Assembly (NCBI RefSeq): GCF_017654505.1
Contig: NC_054536.1
Coordinates: 16,618,294-16,682,293, forward strand
Source of the DNA: Polyodon spathula
Taxonomy: Eukaryota > Chordata > Actinopteri > Acipenseriformes > Polyodontidae
Length of the DNA: 64,000 bases
Direction of reading: 5' to 3'
The position numbers and the translations under genes are program-made. This document shows, piece after piece, positions 43,901 to 49,050 of the stretch (position 1 is its first letter; the number at the start of each line of letters is the position of its first letter). The notes under the pieces are model-generated. The model saw only the letters and a list, made by a program, of their open reading frames with translations. It was not told the DNA's origin and did not search any database.

Positions 43901-45625
43901 TGTAAGAAAAGTCAACAAGGGTGTTTTCAATGTGGTTCTGTGTGGTGCAAATGTTGTATTTGTAAATAAACTGAAACTCATGGCTCTCCAAACATGTTCA
44001 TTGCTGGAGGGTGAAGTTTGGAGTGTAAAAGCTGAGAAAAACAGGAGGAGAATACCAGGGCATGCCACTCGTGGCTGTTAGGGGCAACAGCTGCTCATCT
44101 GTGATTTACTCCTGGCATTTCACTTGTGTGGTGCTGCATAAATAATTCCCCCATGCTGCCCTGAATAACATTTTTGTTACTCTGTATTACTTCAAAATTG
44201 TAACCAGAAAAAAAGTTAATTGAGATGAACCATCTTGTTTCTAAGAGCACCCTGAATAGATCGCAAGAACAGGGCTGCAGGTAATTCATACATTTCAAAA
44301 ATACAAAAACTTATACAGGCATCAAATGAAGCAACATGTTGCTTTCCAAACCATTGAGCCTAGGTGCCTCCCATCTGGGATTGGGCAACACACATATACA
44401 TTTTGTTATTAGAGGCATCATTTACTACAATGGGTTGTTAATAAGACAGTTGAAGCTTATATCTTCACAAGCCAAAGCTTAGAAAATACTTGAGCCAGTG
44501 ATAAAAATCAGACATAGGAACCTATTTCTTTTTTTTTAAAGATGGATTGAAATGTAGTATTTACAATAGAATATATGTGTTCTTGCCTCTTTGTCTTTTT
44601 TCTGCCTCACAGATACTGCCAAGGTCTTCAATGCTGTGGTATTCCACTGCAGACACATGTTTCACAAAGACTGCCTGCCTTCCCCCAGCACTGTAAGCAC
44701 TGTGGTTCTAATTTCATTACATAATAACACTGGAGTATTTCTAGCTGCTCAACGAGGTGTAGCAAAATTGCTGAAACAAATTAGAACATTGTAACAATTA
44801 GGTTTGCTTTCATAATCAGGAGAGTAAGAAGCAATTCATTCTAAAAGTAAAGGACACCGGACACAACACATTCAGCTAATCTGTGCAGTGATGCAAAAAA
44901 ATGAATCGTAATTATACCTCTGATATTTGCACATACTGTGAATGTAGCACATGTTTTTACTGCACTGACGCATTAAAACAAATGCCAATGTATTTGTTCT
45001 TCAAAGTCTGAAAAGTTATTAACCAAGATAGCCTTTATAGCACAGCTACAGCTTTTCAGTTTTTTGATAAGCATGGTCATTTGTAAATGATGGTATCTTT
45101 TCATCACACTGCCACCTGTCATGTGTTTTGGATATCCATGGGGGATTATGTGTGTGTTACTGACAATATGCCACTGAAACTGTCTGGGAATTTAAACTCC
45201 TACGTGGTGAGTTTAGTTCATATCCAGTCCCTGTGTGTCACTCATATCCAGATACTTTTCACTTCTACAGTACTGAGCTTTAGATGCTCATCTACATCAT
45301 AGAGCTCCATAGCACAGATATTTAGCTGCAACAACTAACATTCATTCGTGCAGTTAAAACCATGTGTCACAACTAATCATTGTAGATTGAGTAAAGGCAA
45401 AGAAAATCATATATAGTAGTTTAATGCCTTTAGACTTTCTCAACACCTCAATCTCAAATGTGCACTGTATTGCTGAAAATATGTGAAAGATATTTTGATG
45501 ATCCATTTTTTGTGTGGTGCTTTTATAACTTATTTATTTTTCCTTTTCAGATTCCTTCTGTTCAGTTCTGCAACATCTGCAGTGCTAAACGCAGAGGGCC
45601 TGGCAGTGCAATCATGGAGATTTGA
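4151..45625 (+). CDS. vps41: VPS41, HOPS-complex vacuolar sorting subunit (5'-partial, 26 exons visible)
   Basis: VPS41 is a subunit of the HOPS tethering complex (with VPS11, 16, 18, 33 and 39). It acts with RAB7 and ARL8 in fusion of late endosomes and autophagosomes with lysosomes, and also in AP-3-dependent regulated secretion. 26 exons joined by eye give 796 codons plus a stop, open throughout. They begin at FLALGTHFGKVFLLD, which is family residue ~58, so the protein would be about 853 aa, close to the ~854 of human. Order: WD40 propeller (visible residues 1 to ~300), alpha-solenoid/clathrin-repeat region (~310-730), C-terminal RING-H2 (~735-790: CEAC, HCRHMFHKDC, CNIC). All introns are GT-AG and none has a U12-type donor. 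The acidic N-terminus and promoter lie upstream of the window. The introns are loaded with transposons but no exon is damaged, so the copy looks functional. Confidence 0.97.
4229..8109. other. VPS41 intron, no clear element
   Basis: AT-rich intron of 3.9 kb. It contains a C run at 5287-5306 and a T run at 7496-7520. A short patch at 7235-7330 has GTGTGGACAGGGCC and may be a DNA-transposon edge, but nothing is firm. No gene seen. Confidence 0.5.
8110..8184 (+). CDS. vps41: VPS41 visible exon 2
   Basis: 25 codons in phase 0: SPVKINQISLDDSGEHVGIC then SEDGK. Acceptor CCTTTCCAG, donor GTAAAT. A WD40 blade strand pattern (ICSEDGKVQVF) continues into the next exon. Confidence 0.96.
8887..8926. repeat. 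(GT)n(AT)n microsatellite
   Basis: About 18 bases of GT repeat followed by AT then ACAC. It flanks the nested Tc1 fragment, which suggests insertion at an AT-rich microsatellite. Confidence 0.85.
8927..9274. mobile_element. Truncated Tc1-like transposon nested in the 8.4-10.0 kb element
   Basis: Begins CAGCTCTGAAAAAA directly after a TA and shows the terminal region I associate with a common fish Tc1 family (TTCTCTGGTTTTACTATTTA, then GGTGGAATAACCCTGATTTT). It breaks off at CGTCTTGGCATGCTCTG, inside where the transposase 3' end would begin, and runs into a GT/AT/AC repeat. Only one terminus remains. Confidence 0.6.
9272..9306. repeat. Self-complementary (GT)n(AT)n(AC)n repeat
   Basis: CTGTGTGTGTGTATATATAC followed by ACACACACACACAG forms a near-perfect palindrome at the broken edge of the Tc1 fragment. 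Confidence 0.85.
10006..13083. other. VPS41 intron with simple repeats only
   Basis: AT-rich. Contains a poly-A run (11508-11529) and a 93-bp CT tract (12016-12108). No gene or recognised element. Confidence 0.5.
12016..12108. repeat. (CT)n microsatellite
   Basis: Almost uninterrupted CT dinucleotides, broken once by CAGT near 12087. The Ser-Leu open frames over it are artefacts. Confidence 0.97.
13084..13242. repeat. Three 53-bp tandem repeats
   Basis: Copies start at 13084, 13137 and 13190. Each contains GAGGTGCTCTGGTTCAAGCT followed by GTTTTAATA. The first two are nearly identical and the third is more diverged. The array sits about 70 bp upstream of a VPS41 exon. Confidence 0.93.
13309..13371 (+). 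CDS. vps41: VPS41 visible exon 3
   Basis: 21 codons: VQVFGLYTREGFHENFDCPI then K. Acceptor TTTAACAG after a CT-rich tract, donor GTAAGT. Confidence 0.96.
13372..15096. other. VPS41 intron, no recognised element
   Basis: AT-rich. A run of 22 G lies at 14386-14407 and a CA tract near 14670. No gene seen. Confidence 0.5.
15097..15162 (+). CDS. vps41: VPS41 visible exon 4
   Basis: 22 codons: IVALHPQFGRSSSKQFVTGG then SK. Acceptor CTTTTCAG, donor GTGAAT. Confidence 0.96.
15741..16357 (+). mobile_element. Solo LTR, family A copy 1 (617 bp, TSD GGAAG)
   Basis: Starts TGTGACAAAG and ends CTTGTGACA, flanked by perfect 5-bp duplications GGAAG (15736-15740 and 16358-16362). The interior has two CACGTG E-boxes (about 15905 and 15961), an inverted repeat just before a TATA-like GCATAAAAG (about 16022), and a polyadenylation-like ATTATTAAA near 16256. 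No internal retroelement genes flank it, so it is a recombination-derived solo LTR. A (GA)n run at 16084-16112 is absent from copy 2. A 5-bp duplication fits a Ty3/Gypsy-type or similar element. Confidence 0.88.
16363..17803. other. VPS41 intron, no recognised element
   Basis: AT-rich spacer between the solo LTR and the HSE transposon. No exon or repeat could be named. Confidence 0.5.
17804..17960 (+). repeat. Left terminal inverted repeat of the HSE transposon
   Basis: Matches the reverse complement of 20092-20242, including GAAAATGGCTATTATTCCCC and GGACAGTGATATTTTGAAAT. It differs by a 6-base gap near 17930 and a few substitutions. Confidence 0.9.
17957..18080 (+). promoter_or_regulatory. 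Heat-shock-element promoter of the transposase gene
   Basis: Two clusters of alternating TTC/GAA modules with correct 2-base spacers are present. 17957-17974 reads TTCCAGAACATTCCAGAT. 18005-18027 has five perfect modules (TTCTAGAACTTTCTAGAA then CTTTC). TATAAATA follows at 18046-18053 and an initiator-like TCAGT at 18076-18080, about 30 bases further on. The first coding ATG is at 18126. HSF trimers bind exactly this inverted module pattern, and the layout matches animal hsp70-type promoters. Heat inducibility is inferred. Confidence 0.7.
18126..19977 (+). pseudogene. Two-exon transposase-like gene, inactivated
   Basis: Exon 1 starts at MASRGCKHPADAFCYVCG (18126) and ends near 18336 with CEHCKK. 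An intron with donor GTAAGC and acceptor TTTTGTAG leads to exon 2 at 18487 (WYRGEKRAMKFAIP, then NCYFCMVDPSKRRTGKNAP). The frame stays open from 18679 to TAA at 19975-19977. Two lesions are seen: the A-rich end of exon 1 is out of frame and meets TGA at 18330-18332, and TAG interrupts exon 2 at 18676-18678. Features are CxxC pairs (CYVC, CEHC, CYFC, CYLC), candidate catalytic acids in LFIDISSRSLKAVLL and VIGDFKMVALLMG, and a C-terminal EEKGERFHQDILDFEHRY. The assignment as a transposase rests on the flanking inverted repeats. Similarity to a known superfamily is not claimed. Confidence 0.75.
20092..20242 (+). repeat. Right terminal inverted repeat of the HSE transposon
   Basis: Inverted partner of 17804-17960. 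The same right end is repeated at about 40645-40801. Confidence 0.9.
20243..23147. other. VPS41 intron with one SINE tail
   Basis: AT-rich. The only named content is the SINE tail and TTA microsatellite at 22543-22648. No gene seen. Confidence 0.5.
22543..22648 (+). mobile_element. SINE 3' tail with (TTA)n microsatellite
   Basis: ATATGATGGTGGTCCACTAT followed by GAAAGTCACTATATAAA and a long ATT run. The same tail ends the tRNA-SINE at 50.5-50.8 kb and recurs at 30.05 kb. Confidence 0.65.
23148..23267 (+). CDS. vps41: VPS41 visible exon 5
   Basis: 40 codons, starting LQLYERNWLNRWKTLTLHEG and ending IKWRANLIAWANSV. Acceptor TTTTATCAG, donor GTAAGT. The intron before it is about 8 kb and carries a solo LTR and the heat-shock-element transposon. 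Confidence 0.96.
23644..23790 (+). CDS. vps41: VPS41 visible exon 6
   Basis: 49 codons, starting GVKIYDISTRQRISNVLRDN and ending TLVIGWGTSVK. Contains the highly conserved LRPDMYPCSLCWKD segment. Acceptor TTTGCAG, donor GTACCC. Confidence 0.96.
23791..27273. other. VPS41 intron with poly-A tracts and a SINE-like patch
   Basis: Contains A runs at 25166-25187 and 25706-25730, an AAT run at 26828-26850 and the SINE-like patch at 26350-26490. No gene seen. Confidence 0.5.
26350..26490 (+). mobile_element. SINE-like fragment
   Basis: CGCTTTTATCCAAATCGACT followed by TACAAGAGACAAGGGGGTGAA and GCTGCAGAGTCACTTACAAT. This motif set is common in dispersed short repeats of fish. The tRNA-like head is missing. 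Confidence 0.5.
27274..27340 (+). CDS. vps41: VPS41 visible exon 7
   Basis: 67 bp encoding ICAVKERDPTEVRDLPSRYV then EI, ending one base into a codon. Acceptor TTTCCCACCAG, donor GTACTG. Confidence 0.95.
27912..27950. repeat. (CT)n microsatellite
   Basis: Uninterrupted CT dinucleotides about 70 bp before the Tc1 element. Confidence 0.95.
28018..29090 (-). mobile_element. Tc1/mariner transposon, internally deleted, both ends present
   Basis: Left end CACTGAACAAAAATATAAAT is inverted at the right end (ATATTTTTGTTCAGTG), with TA on both outer sides (28016-28017, 29091-29092), the Tc1 target duplication. At 1073 bp it is shorter than a ~1.6-kb active Tc1. The transposase start and helix-turn-helix region remain, but the DDE catalytic part is deleted. 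The sequence jumps near 28365 from the HLRWPLARW region to terminal sequence. A 16-A run interrupts the left end at about 28163. Confidence 0.85.
28334..28793 (-). pseudogene. Tc1 transposase N-terminal remnant
   Basis: Minus-strand translation starts MPQMSQVLRERAIGML (ATG at 28793-28791) and continues through the paired-like DNA-binding region to ISAQTVRNCLREAHLHARHP and LLQWANAHLRWPLARW. Stops and frameshifts interrupt it, and all catalytic aspartates and the glutamate lie in the deleted part. It is non-functional. Confidence 0.8.
29093..29658. other. VPS41 intron remainder, nothing recognised
   Basis: AT-rich intron sequence between the Tc1 element and the next exon. Confidence 0.5.
29659..29756 (+). 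CDS. vps41: VPS41 visible exon 8
   Basis: 98 bp completing a split Val codon, then SAFDTEFYISGLGPLGDQLV and VLYYVKEISDEM. Acceptor CTTTTCCAG, donor GTAACA. Confidence 0.95.
30045..30168 (+). mobile_element. SINE 3' tail with (TTA)n microsatellite
   Basis: GTGATGGTGGTCTACTATGA followed by AAGGCGCTATATAAAAATAG, then about 60 bases of TTA repeats. Same family tail as 22.5 and 50.8 kb. Confidence 0.65.
30351..30480 (+). CDS. vps41: VPS41 visible exon 9 (tandem NAGNAG acceptor)
   Basis: 130 bp: DKEFRARPRLDIIQPLPEAC, then EEISSDALTVRHFQENECRD and YGL, ending one base into a codon. The acceptor reads TTGCAGCAG|GAC. Using the upstream AG at 30347 would add one Gln. The downstream choice matches the family length. 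Donor GTAAAA. Confidence 0.94.
30830..31142 (+). mobile_element. Non-LTR retrotransposon 3' end (CR1/L2-like)
   Basis: AAATGGAGATTAGATAAAGG, then GGAGGCACTTTTTTACATAG, CCTGGGATCCTTCAAGAAGC and GCCGAATGGCCTCCTCGTGT, ending TTCCTATGTTC. This is the typical 3' terminal region of a widespread vertebrate LINE family. No reverse transcriptase is left, so it is a 5'-truncated insertion. Confidence 0.65.
31332..31447 (+). CDS. vps41: VPS41 visible exon 10 (end of propeller)
   Basis: 116 bp: split Glu, then HSEGESLFYIISPKDIVVAK and ERDQDDHIDWLLDKKKYE. Acceptor TTTTTCACAG, donor GTAAGT. The solenoid follows from here. Confidence 0.96.
31742..31798 (+). CDS. vps41: VPS41 visible exon 11
   Basis: 19 codons: EALMAAEISFKNIKRHEVQ. 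Acceptor GTCCCACAG, donor GTATGT. Start of the TPR-like/clathrin-repeat alpha-solenoid. Confidence 0.95.
32032..32093 (+). CDS. vps41: VPS41 visible exon 12
   Basis: 62 bp: KIGIAYINHLVEKGEYDVAA, ending two bases into an Arg codon. Acceptor TTTGACCAG, donor GTAAAG. Confidence 0.95.
32186..32267 (+). CDS. vps41: VPS41 visible exon 13
   Basis: 82 bp: completes Arg, then KCQKVLGKNMELWENEVYRF and KTIGQLK. Acceptor CTCTGTAG, donor GTAAGT. The following ~3.7-kb intron holds the Harbinger-like element with the nested LTR. Confidence 0.95.
32268..33341. other. VPS41 intron before the Harbinger-like element
   Basis: AT-rich. A short GGGCTGTCAATTCACC patch at 32325 may be an old DNA-transposon end. 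An ATT/GTT microsatellite lies at 33017-33055. No gene seen. Confidence 0.45.
33344..33665. repeat. 161-bp tandem duplication of a transposon end
   Basis: 33344-33504 and 33505-33665 are almost identical, differing for instance at TTTGAACAG versus TTTGAGCAG. The duplicated unit begins with the element's terminal sequence AAGGCCATTTACACTCCATC. The near-identity indicates a recent event. Confidence 0.95.
34250..34825 (+). mobile_element. Solo LTR, family A copy 2 (576 bp, TSD ATGAG)
   Basis: Aligns with 15741-16357 along its length (AAAGTGCCCGCCCCTGTGT, GGTACACAGGATTTAAACGG, TTAGGCACGAGGATTGCACA, GTCTTTGTGACA). It is flanked by perfect 5-bp duplications ATGAG (34245-34249 and 34826-34830). The first bases are mutated (TATGGC for TGTGAC). 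It is inserted in the Harbinger-like element, so it is younger than that element. Same strand as copy 1. Confidence 0.88.
35453..35624 (-). pseudogene. MADF-like DNA-binding domain remnant of the Harbinger-like element
   Basis: The minus frame from 35624 reads MDDRLFVEKLLSILTAYLSL then YAIDRADKDQQKK. A one-base shift after that gives KKENAWESIAEQMQ, and the unshifted frame stops at 35501-35499. The aromatic/acidic start, LYA..D and KENAWESIAEQM follow the MADF/Myb-SANT pattern of the second protein of PIF/Harbinger elements. It is frameshifted and without a catalytic partner, so it is dead. Confidence 0.55.
35933..36025 (+). CDS. vps41: VPS41 visible exon 14
   Basis: 31 codons: AISQYLPRGDLRLRPAIYEM then ILHEFLKSDFE. 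Acceptor TTGATAG, which has a weak pyrimidine tract, donor GTACCT. The exon starts only about 100 bp after the end of the Harbinger-like element at 35826. Confidence 0.95.
36232..36359 (+). CDS. vps41: VPS41 visible exon 15
   Basis: 128 bp: GFATLIREWPGDLYNNMTVV, then QAVRDHLKKDPNNETLLTTL and AE, ending two bases into a Leu codon. Acceptor CATCCACCAG, donor GTAAGT. Confidence 0.95.
36565..36709 (+). CDS. vps41: VPS41 visible exon 16
   Basis: 145 bp: completes Leu, then YTYDQRYDKALEIYLQLRHK and onward to IVLLMDFDKE. Acceptor ATTTTCCAG, donor GTAGGA. Core of the clathrin-repeat region. Confidence 0.95.
37270..37311 (+). CDS. vps41: VPS41 visible exon 17
   Basis: 14 codons: KAVDMLLDNEDKIS. Acceptor GTTTTCAG, donor GTGAGT. 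Confidence 0.94.
37433..37483 (+). CDS. vps41: VPS41 visible exon 18
   Basis: 17 codons: IDRVVEELKDRPELLHV. Acceptor TATTTTTTAG, donor GTAAGT. Confidence 0.94.
37484..38932. other. VPS41 intron with possible hAT fragment
   Basis: GGTTGAGAATCACTGGGTTA at about 38613 resembles a hAT-type terminus, and 37911-38635 could be a decayed element. 38636-38830 (ACACGACCTGGCATGGACTC, CCACAGGTGCTGG) resembles a transposase-derived repeat. Neither is firm. An A-rich tract is at 37517-37557. Confidence 0.3.
38933..39442 (-). mobile_element. Probable solo LTR, family B
   Basis: Read on the minus strand it starts ATGTGGGGCAGGGCAAATCC, has TGTATTTATACAGG as a TATA-like region (about 39268), AATAATAAAGTCACAC as a polyadenylation-like region (about 39010), and ends GGGGGTACGAACCTTCAAA. 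CTTAA occurs on both sides (38928-38932 and 39443-39447) and is a likely 5-bp target duplication. No retroelement genes are adjacent. It is unrelated to LTR family A. Confidence 0.55.
39550..39700. repeat. 30-bp tandem repeat, about five copies
   Basis: Unit AGGAGAACATGCCCCACACC followed by AGGGTATATC, with starts at 39561, 39591, 39621, 39651 and 39681. The last two copies are diverged. The unit length is a multiple of three, so it gives a repeating open frame, but no gene signals surround it. Confidence 0.95.
39757..39900 (+). mobile_element. Possible DNA-transposon terminal fragment
   Basis: TACAGCTTTGGCCAAAGGTT followed by TTGCATCCCCCTATAGAATT resembles a transposon terminus seen in fish genomes. 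The opposite end was not found. Confidence 0.3.
40124..40261 (+). CDS. vps41: VPS41 visible exon 19
   Basis: 46 codons: YLHKLFKRDHHKGQKYHEKQ, then ISLYAEYDRPNLLPFLRDST and HCPLEK. Acceptor CCTTTGCTAG, donor GTAGGG. Very strongly conserved clathrin-repeat segment. Confidence 0.96.
40497..40801 (+). mobile_element. 5'-truncated second copy of the HSE transposon (3' end only)
   Basis: Matches 19938-20242 from the last ~13 transposase codons (CTCGAAAAACTACTCACTTC) through the 3' tail and the right inverted repeat. The promoter, HSEs, left inverted repeat and almost all of the gene are missing. It ends with the same GTGTAAT and lies ~140 bp before VPS41 visible exon 20. Confidence 0.92.
40898..40924. 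repeat. 27-T homopolymer near a splice acceptor
   Basis: The T run ends 15 bases before the acceptor of the exon at 40939 and probably serves as its pyrimidine tract. Confidence 0.85.
40939..40993 (+). CDS. vps41: VPS41 visible exon 20
   Basis: 55 bp: ALEICQQRNFVEETVFLL, ending one base into a Ser codon. Acceptor CTCCTTCAG after a 27-T tract, donor GTATGT. A truncated transposon end lies about 140 bp upstream. Confidence 0.94.
41505..41645 (+). CDS. vps41: VPS41 visible exon 21
   Basis: 141 bp: completes Ser, then RMGNSRRALQMIMEELHDVD, KAIEFAKEQDDAELWEDLIS and YSIDKP. Acceptor CTCCTCACAG, donor GTAAGT. Confidence 0.96.
42380..42516 (+). CDS. vps41: VPS41 visible exon 22
   Basis: 137 bp: completes Pro, then FITGLLNNIGTHVDPILLIH, RIKEGMEIPNLRDSLVKILQ and DYNLQ. 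Acceptor CTTCTCTAG, donor GTGGGA. Confidence 0.96.
43595..43694 (+). CDS. vps41: VPS41 visible exon 23
   Basis: 100 bp: ILLREGCKKILVADSLSLLK then KMQRTQMRGVRVD, ending one base into a Glu codon. Acceptor CTCTTGTAG, donor GTGGGT. Confidence 0.95.
43795..43839 (+). CDS. vps41: VPS41 visible exon 24 (start of RING)
   Basis: 45 bp: completes Glu, then ENICEACHAPILPS. CEAC supplies the first two zinc ligands of the RING-H2. Acceptor TTCATATAG, donor GTAGGT. Confidence 0.94.
44613..44692 (+). CDS. vps41: VPS41 visible exon 25 (RING core)
   Basis: 80 bp: completes Asp, then TAKVFNAVVFHCRHMFHKDC and LPSPST. The HCRHMFHKDC motif supplies the central Cys and His ligands. Acceptor TGCCTCACAG, donor GTAAGC. 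Confidence 0.95.
45551..45625 (+). CDS. vps41: VPS41 last exon (RING end and stop)
   Basis: 24 codons plus TGA: IPSVQFCNICSAKRRGPGSA then IMEI. CNIC gives the last zinc-ligand pair. The C-terminus is slightly shorter than the human ending. Acceptor TCCTTTTCAG. Confidence 0.96.
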   Translation: MPSVQFCNICSAKRRGPGSAIMEI

Positions 45626-45785
45626 AAAATAAAACCCATACAGCCTTCTTTAAACGTGGCTTAGTTTTGCATCCATACTGTTATTACAGCTGGAGTGGAA
45701 ACAAAGATATGGCTCATGCACTCATTGTGTAATGTTATTGGCTCTATATATGGCTTAAGATACAAATAAAACTAAATTAATCAGT
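45626..45785 (+). promoter_or_regulatory. vps41: VPS41 3'UTR with candidate polyadenylation signals
   Basis: An AATAAA hexamer sits at 45628-45633, only two bases after the stop codon, and a second at 45765-45770. The second would leave a 3'UTR of roughly 160 nt. The first would give almost none. Transcript data would decide between them. Confidence 0.5.
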
Positions 45786-46489
45786 AATAATCTTTATCTT
45801 GTAATAGAAAATATGATTTAGTGATTATACGGTTGTAAGTTAATAGCAAAATCCCAAAGAAAGCGGGTAATGTTAGCTCTGAGCCCTATCTGTCGTTTCT
45901 ACATTATATATAGATATATATATATATATATATATATAGCTCTGTATTACAGAGATATATATATATATATCTCTCTCGAGACAGAGAGAGATATGAATGA
46001 TGTACTATATTCAATTTGTTTTAAAAAGTGTGGTTGGTCAATAAACATAAGTAGCACTACATGTTGTCATGCCTTAAAACCTAACTGTGCACCTGAGATC
46101 ACTCAGCTTATTGAACTCATCTATTTCAGCTGCTCAGACTCGGGGGGGGGGGGGGCTGTAAAAGAACACAGAATTATATATTTATATATTTATTTTTTAC
46201 AGTGGTTCATCACAAGGGTACAGCTCCAGCCATGGTAGCACCTAGTGTGGGACATCTTCACACAAGTAATACACAACTGTACAAACAAAAACCCTTCAAA
46301 AATTCCTTGCAAAAAAAAAATTTGCTTCACAAGGACTGTGTGCGCTACCCTCCTAGAGAGGAGTCCCATCTCTGGAACAGTACTCAAGCATATACATATG
46401 TTAGGCTTGACAGCCCTATCTATTTTTACTTACGCAATACAGAATGAGATTCATGCTGCTCGACTCCTACAAGCTTACTCAATCTATCT

Positions 46490-46580
46490 TCCCTGCGCTG
46501 GCCAGTCATGGTATTGAATGCACTCGCTTTGTCTTCTGTGCAGGTGGCAGGTTCGACTCCTAAAGGGCTTACACACCCTG
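46490..46580 (+). mobile_element. tRNA-derived SINE head fragment
   Basis: A-box-like TGGCCAGTCATGG (46499-46511) and B-box GGTTCGACTCC (46550-46560) are spaced as in a tRNA promoter, but the acceptor stem cannot pair. It is therefore a SINE remnant and not a tRNA gene. Confidence 0.4.
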
Positions 46581-47909
46581 ACACAGAATCCTTCTTTAGC
46601 TTAGTTTTTTTATAGCAGGGAAGTTTCCAAGCCACTGAACTCAAGAGCTTAGCGGTGAGTTTTCCCTTCACAGATTCCTGTTCACAAATGTAGAATTCTA
46701 TTTAGTGTTCCGTTACGGCTACCAGGCTGCGTGCACAAGCTACTTATTTAAGAATTTAACAACTCCCATTCTTTGCATTCTCACATTGTTTTTCCACCTT
46801 GGCTCAGCCAGAGAGTGCTCTCAGCTGACTCTACACCTACAGGAGGAGAATCTGAAGTTTTAGGCTCAGTTACTGTATTACCTGGAAGTGAACTTATTGT
46901 TTGCAGCAGGGAAAATGGACCATCATCAAGGTGAAGTGAGTCTGGGGAATAAAATAATTTAAAAAAAGATCAACCACAAAACAAAATAATTAAAACTTTG
47001 TTATTACACCTTTTAACACCTGAGTATACAGAGTTGCATAAAGCGATAAAGTCTGAACTTGAGCCTACAATCTTCAGCTTCGCAGCCCACTGGTATTGCG
47101 GATAATGTATAAAATGTTATTTCAAAACTCTTTGCTTTTAAGTAATTTTATTGCAAATGATATTGTACATACTGTTCCAGGTAGAGATTTGTAATTGCCT
47201 GGGGTCTAATGAACTGCAGACCTGGGAGGTTTATGAGAAGGATTAAGATATAGATTAAGTTAGAGCATTTCACACTGCAAACAAACACAGTGAATCCTCA
47301 AGTTACCATGAGTAAATAAACAGCTATTGCCAGCATAAATATACATAGATGTTAATTATAGTCTGGAGAAATAGACAGGGGATTATGTCCACTATAACAA
47401 GCTTTACTGATTGGCTGTGAATGTGAATTAACAATGCATAATGCCTATAGTGTCATTGAGTCATTAACAACTTCCACTACATAACATAAGAAAGGAGCTC
47501 CAAAATACTGTTATGTATTGTATATGTTATTTACATTTTAAATACCTGAAAAAGATTGACTGTAAGGTACGATTTCATTTGAAAATCTTTATGGTGATAG
47601 AATTTGTTTTCATGACAAAGAGCTGTGAGCTGTTATTTTCTTTTAACCTTACCATATTTACAACAACCGGCAGTGGCTTAATTTACCGTTTTAATATAGA
47701 CCATTTCTTGTGAGCTTTTACTGGGGGTTTTCTCTTATGATGGCATGAACTAAATCAAAGTATATGGTGGCACCATAGCCACAGTATAATTGGCTATAGA
47801 GCTGCCATCATTTTGATTTAATTGAGGCCCAGGTCTGCTTAGTACAGTAAATCAAACGCTATGAATTTCAGAGCTATCTGAATCTAAATCATTCATGAGT
47901 TTATAAGGG

Positions 47910-47969
<60 letters not shown>
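47910..47969. repeat. (ATT)n microsatellite
   Basis: About 60 bases of uninterrupted ATT repeats. Confidence 0.95.
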
Positions 47970-48451
47970 GTACAACTTGTATGAAAGTAGTATTTGACAC
48001 TTTGACAGTCACAAGGTTATAATTAATTCAGACTTTTGTATCAGTACTGTTTACTGGTCTACTCCTTAAATAGTCTCTGGTAAATTCTCCACAACTTCAA
48101 TTATATGTATTAATTCAACTAATACCTGGTGTAGGTAATGTGCATTGTAGTGTGGGTACTGCACCAGCATGTGTATGAGGACCTCTGAGAAGCTGCATGT
48201 GTAAATGGGTATTTTTTTTAATAAAAAATTATTTTACATAGTGCTTTTGTTAGAACCTGATTCAGTCTTACATTCTGATAATGAAAGAAGGTGTAATTTA
48301 TGTGAATAACTTACTTGTGTGTGAGTGTCTCCAGGTCATTTAAAAACTAAATCAATACAGTGGTTTATGGTTATTAGGCTTTGTTGGATAACTCCAGGGT
48401 TGGAATATATGCTAATTAAAAGGAGTCAACTGACAAGTAAAGAGGCACTAG

Positions 48452-48483
<32 letters not shown>

Positions 48484-49023
48484 ATGTATTTATAGAGGGA
48501 CGAGCAATGCTAAAGCCTCCATATTTCAGCTTTAAATTGACACTATTGTTCTGTTTTATTTTTTCCCCCAAAAGAAAACAAAAAATGAGTAAAAAAAAAA
48601 TATAACACAGACACTCTCAATGATAATTATAAATACAAATTAATCCATTGACATTTATTTGATGAATAAAAAAAATAGACCGCAGCTTGGATTAGAAATG
48701 TACAATACCTTAACGTGAAAACAGACTATGAACGCTGGATCTGCTAGATTGTATTTTAAGGTCTCAAGGTATGAATGGAATACATTGAAACTGAAAAGAA
48801 AAAAAAGTGTAATACAAGCAAATGCTTAAAGGGAAGAGTAAGAAGATCCAACATTGTAGCTGTAAACTCAAGCAAGGCTCAAACAGAGACAACTGTTAGT
48901 GGCAAATTGAGTTTTATTAGTTATTGTGAACGACAGTGAAACTCTTACTAAACCCATGTTGTCAATACAAGTCAATATAGAGCAGTATGTGTATTTTCCC
49001 AGGGCACTTTAGTAATTGCTCTT

Positions 49024-49050
49024 GGGGGGGGGGGGGGGGGGGGGGGGGGG
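49024..49050. repeat. G27 homopolymer
   Basis: 27 consecutive G, the longest of three long G runs (others at 14386-14407 and 46142-46155). Confidence 0.95.

Larger units (their letters stand above)
40994..45550. other. VPS41 last introns, no recognised elements
   Basis: Introns 40994-41504, 41646-42379, 42517-43594, 43840-44612 and 44693-45550 are AT-rich. I saw no repeat worth naming and no further exon. Confidence 0.5.

Noticed and set aside
46499..46560. Possible tRNA gene from A and B boxes
   Set aside because: There is no acceptor stem or proper anticodon arm. It is better explained as a SINE head.
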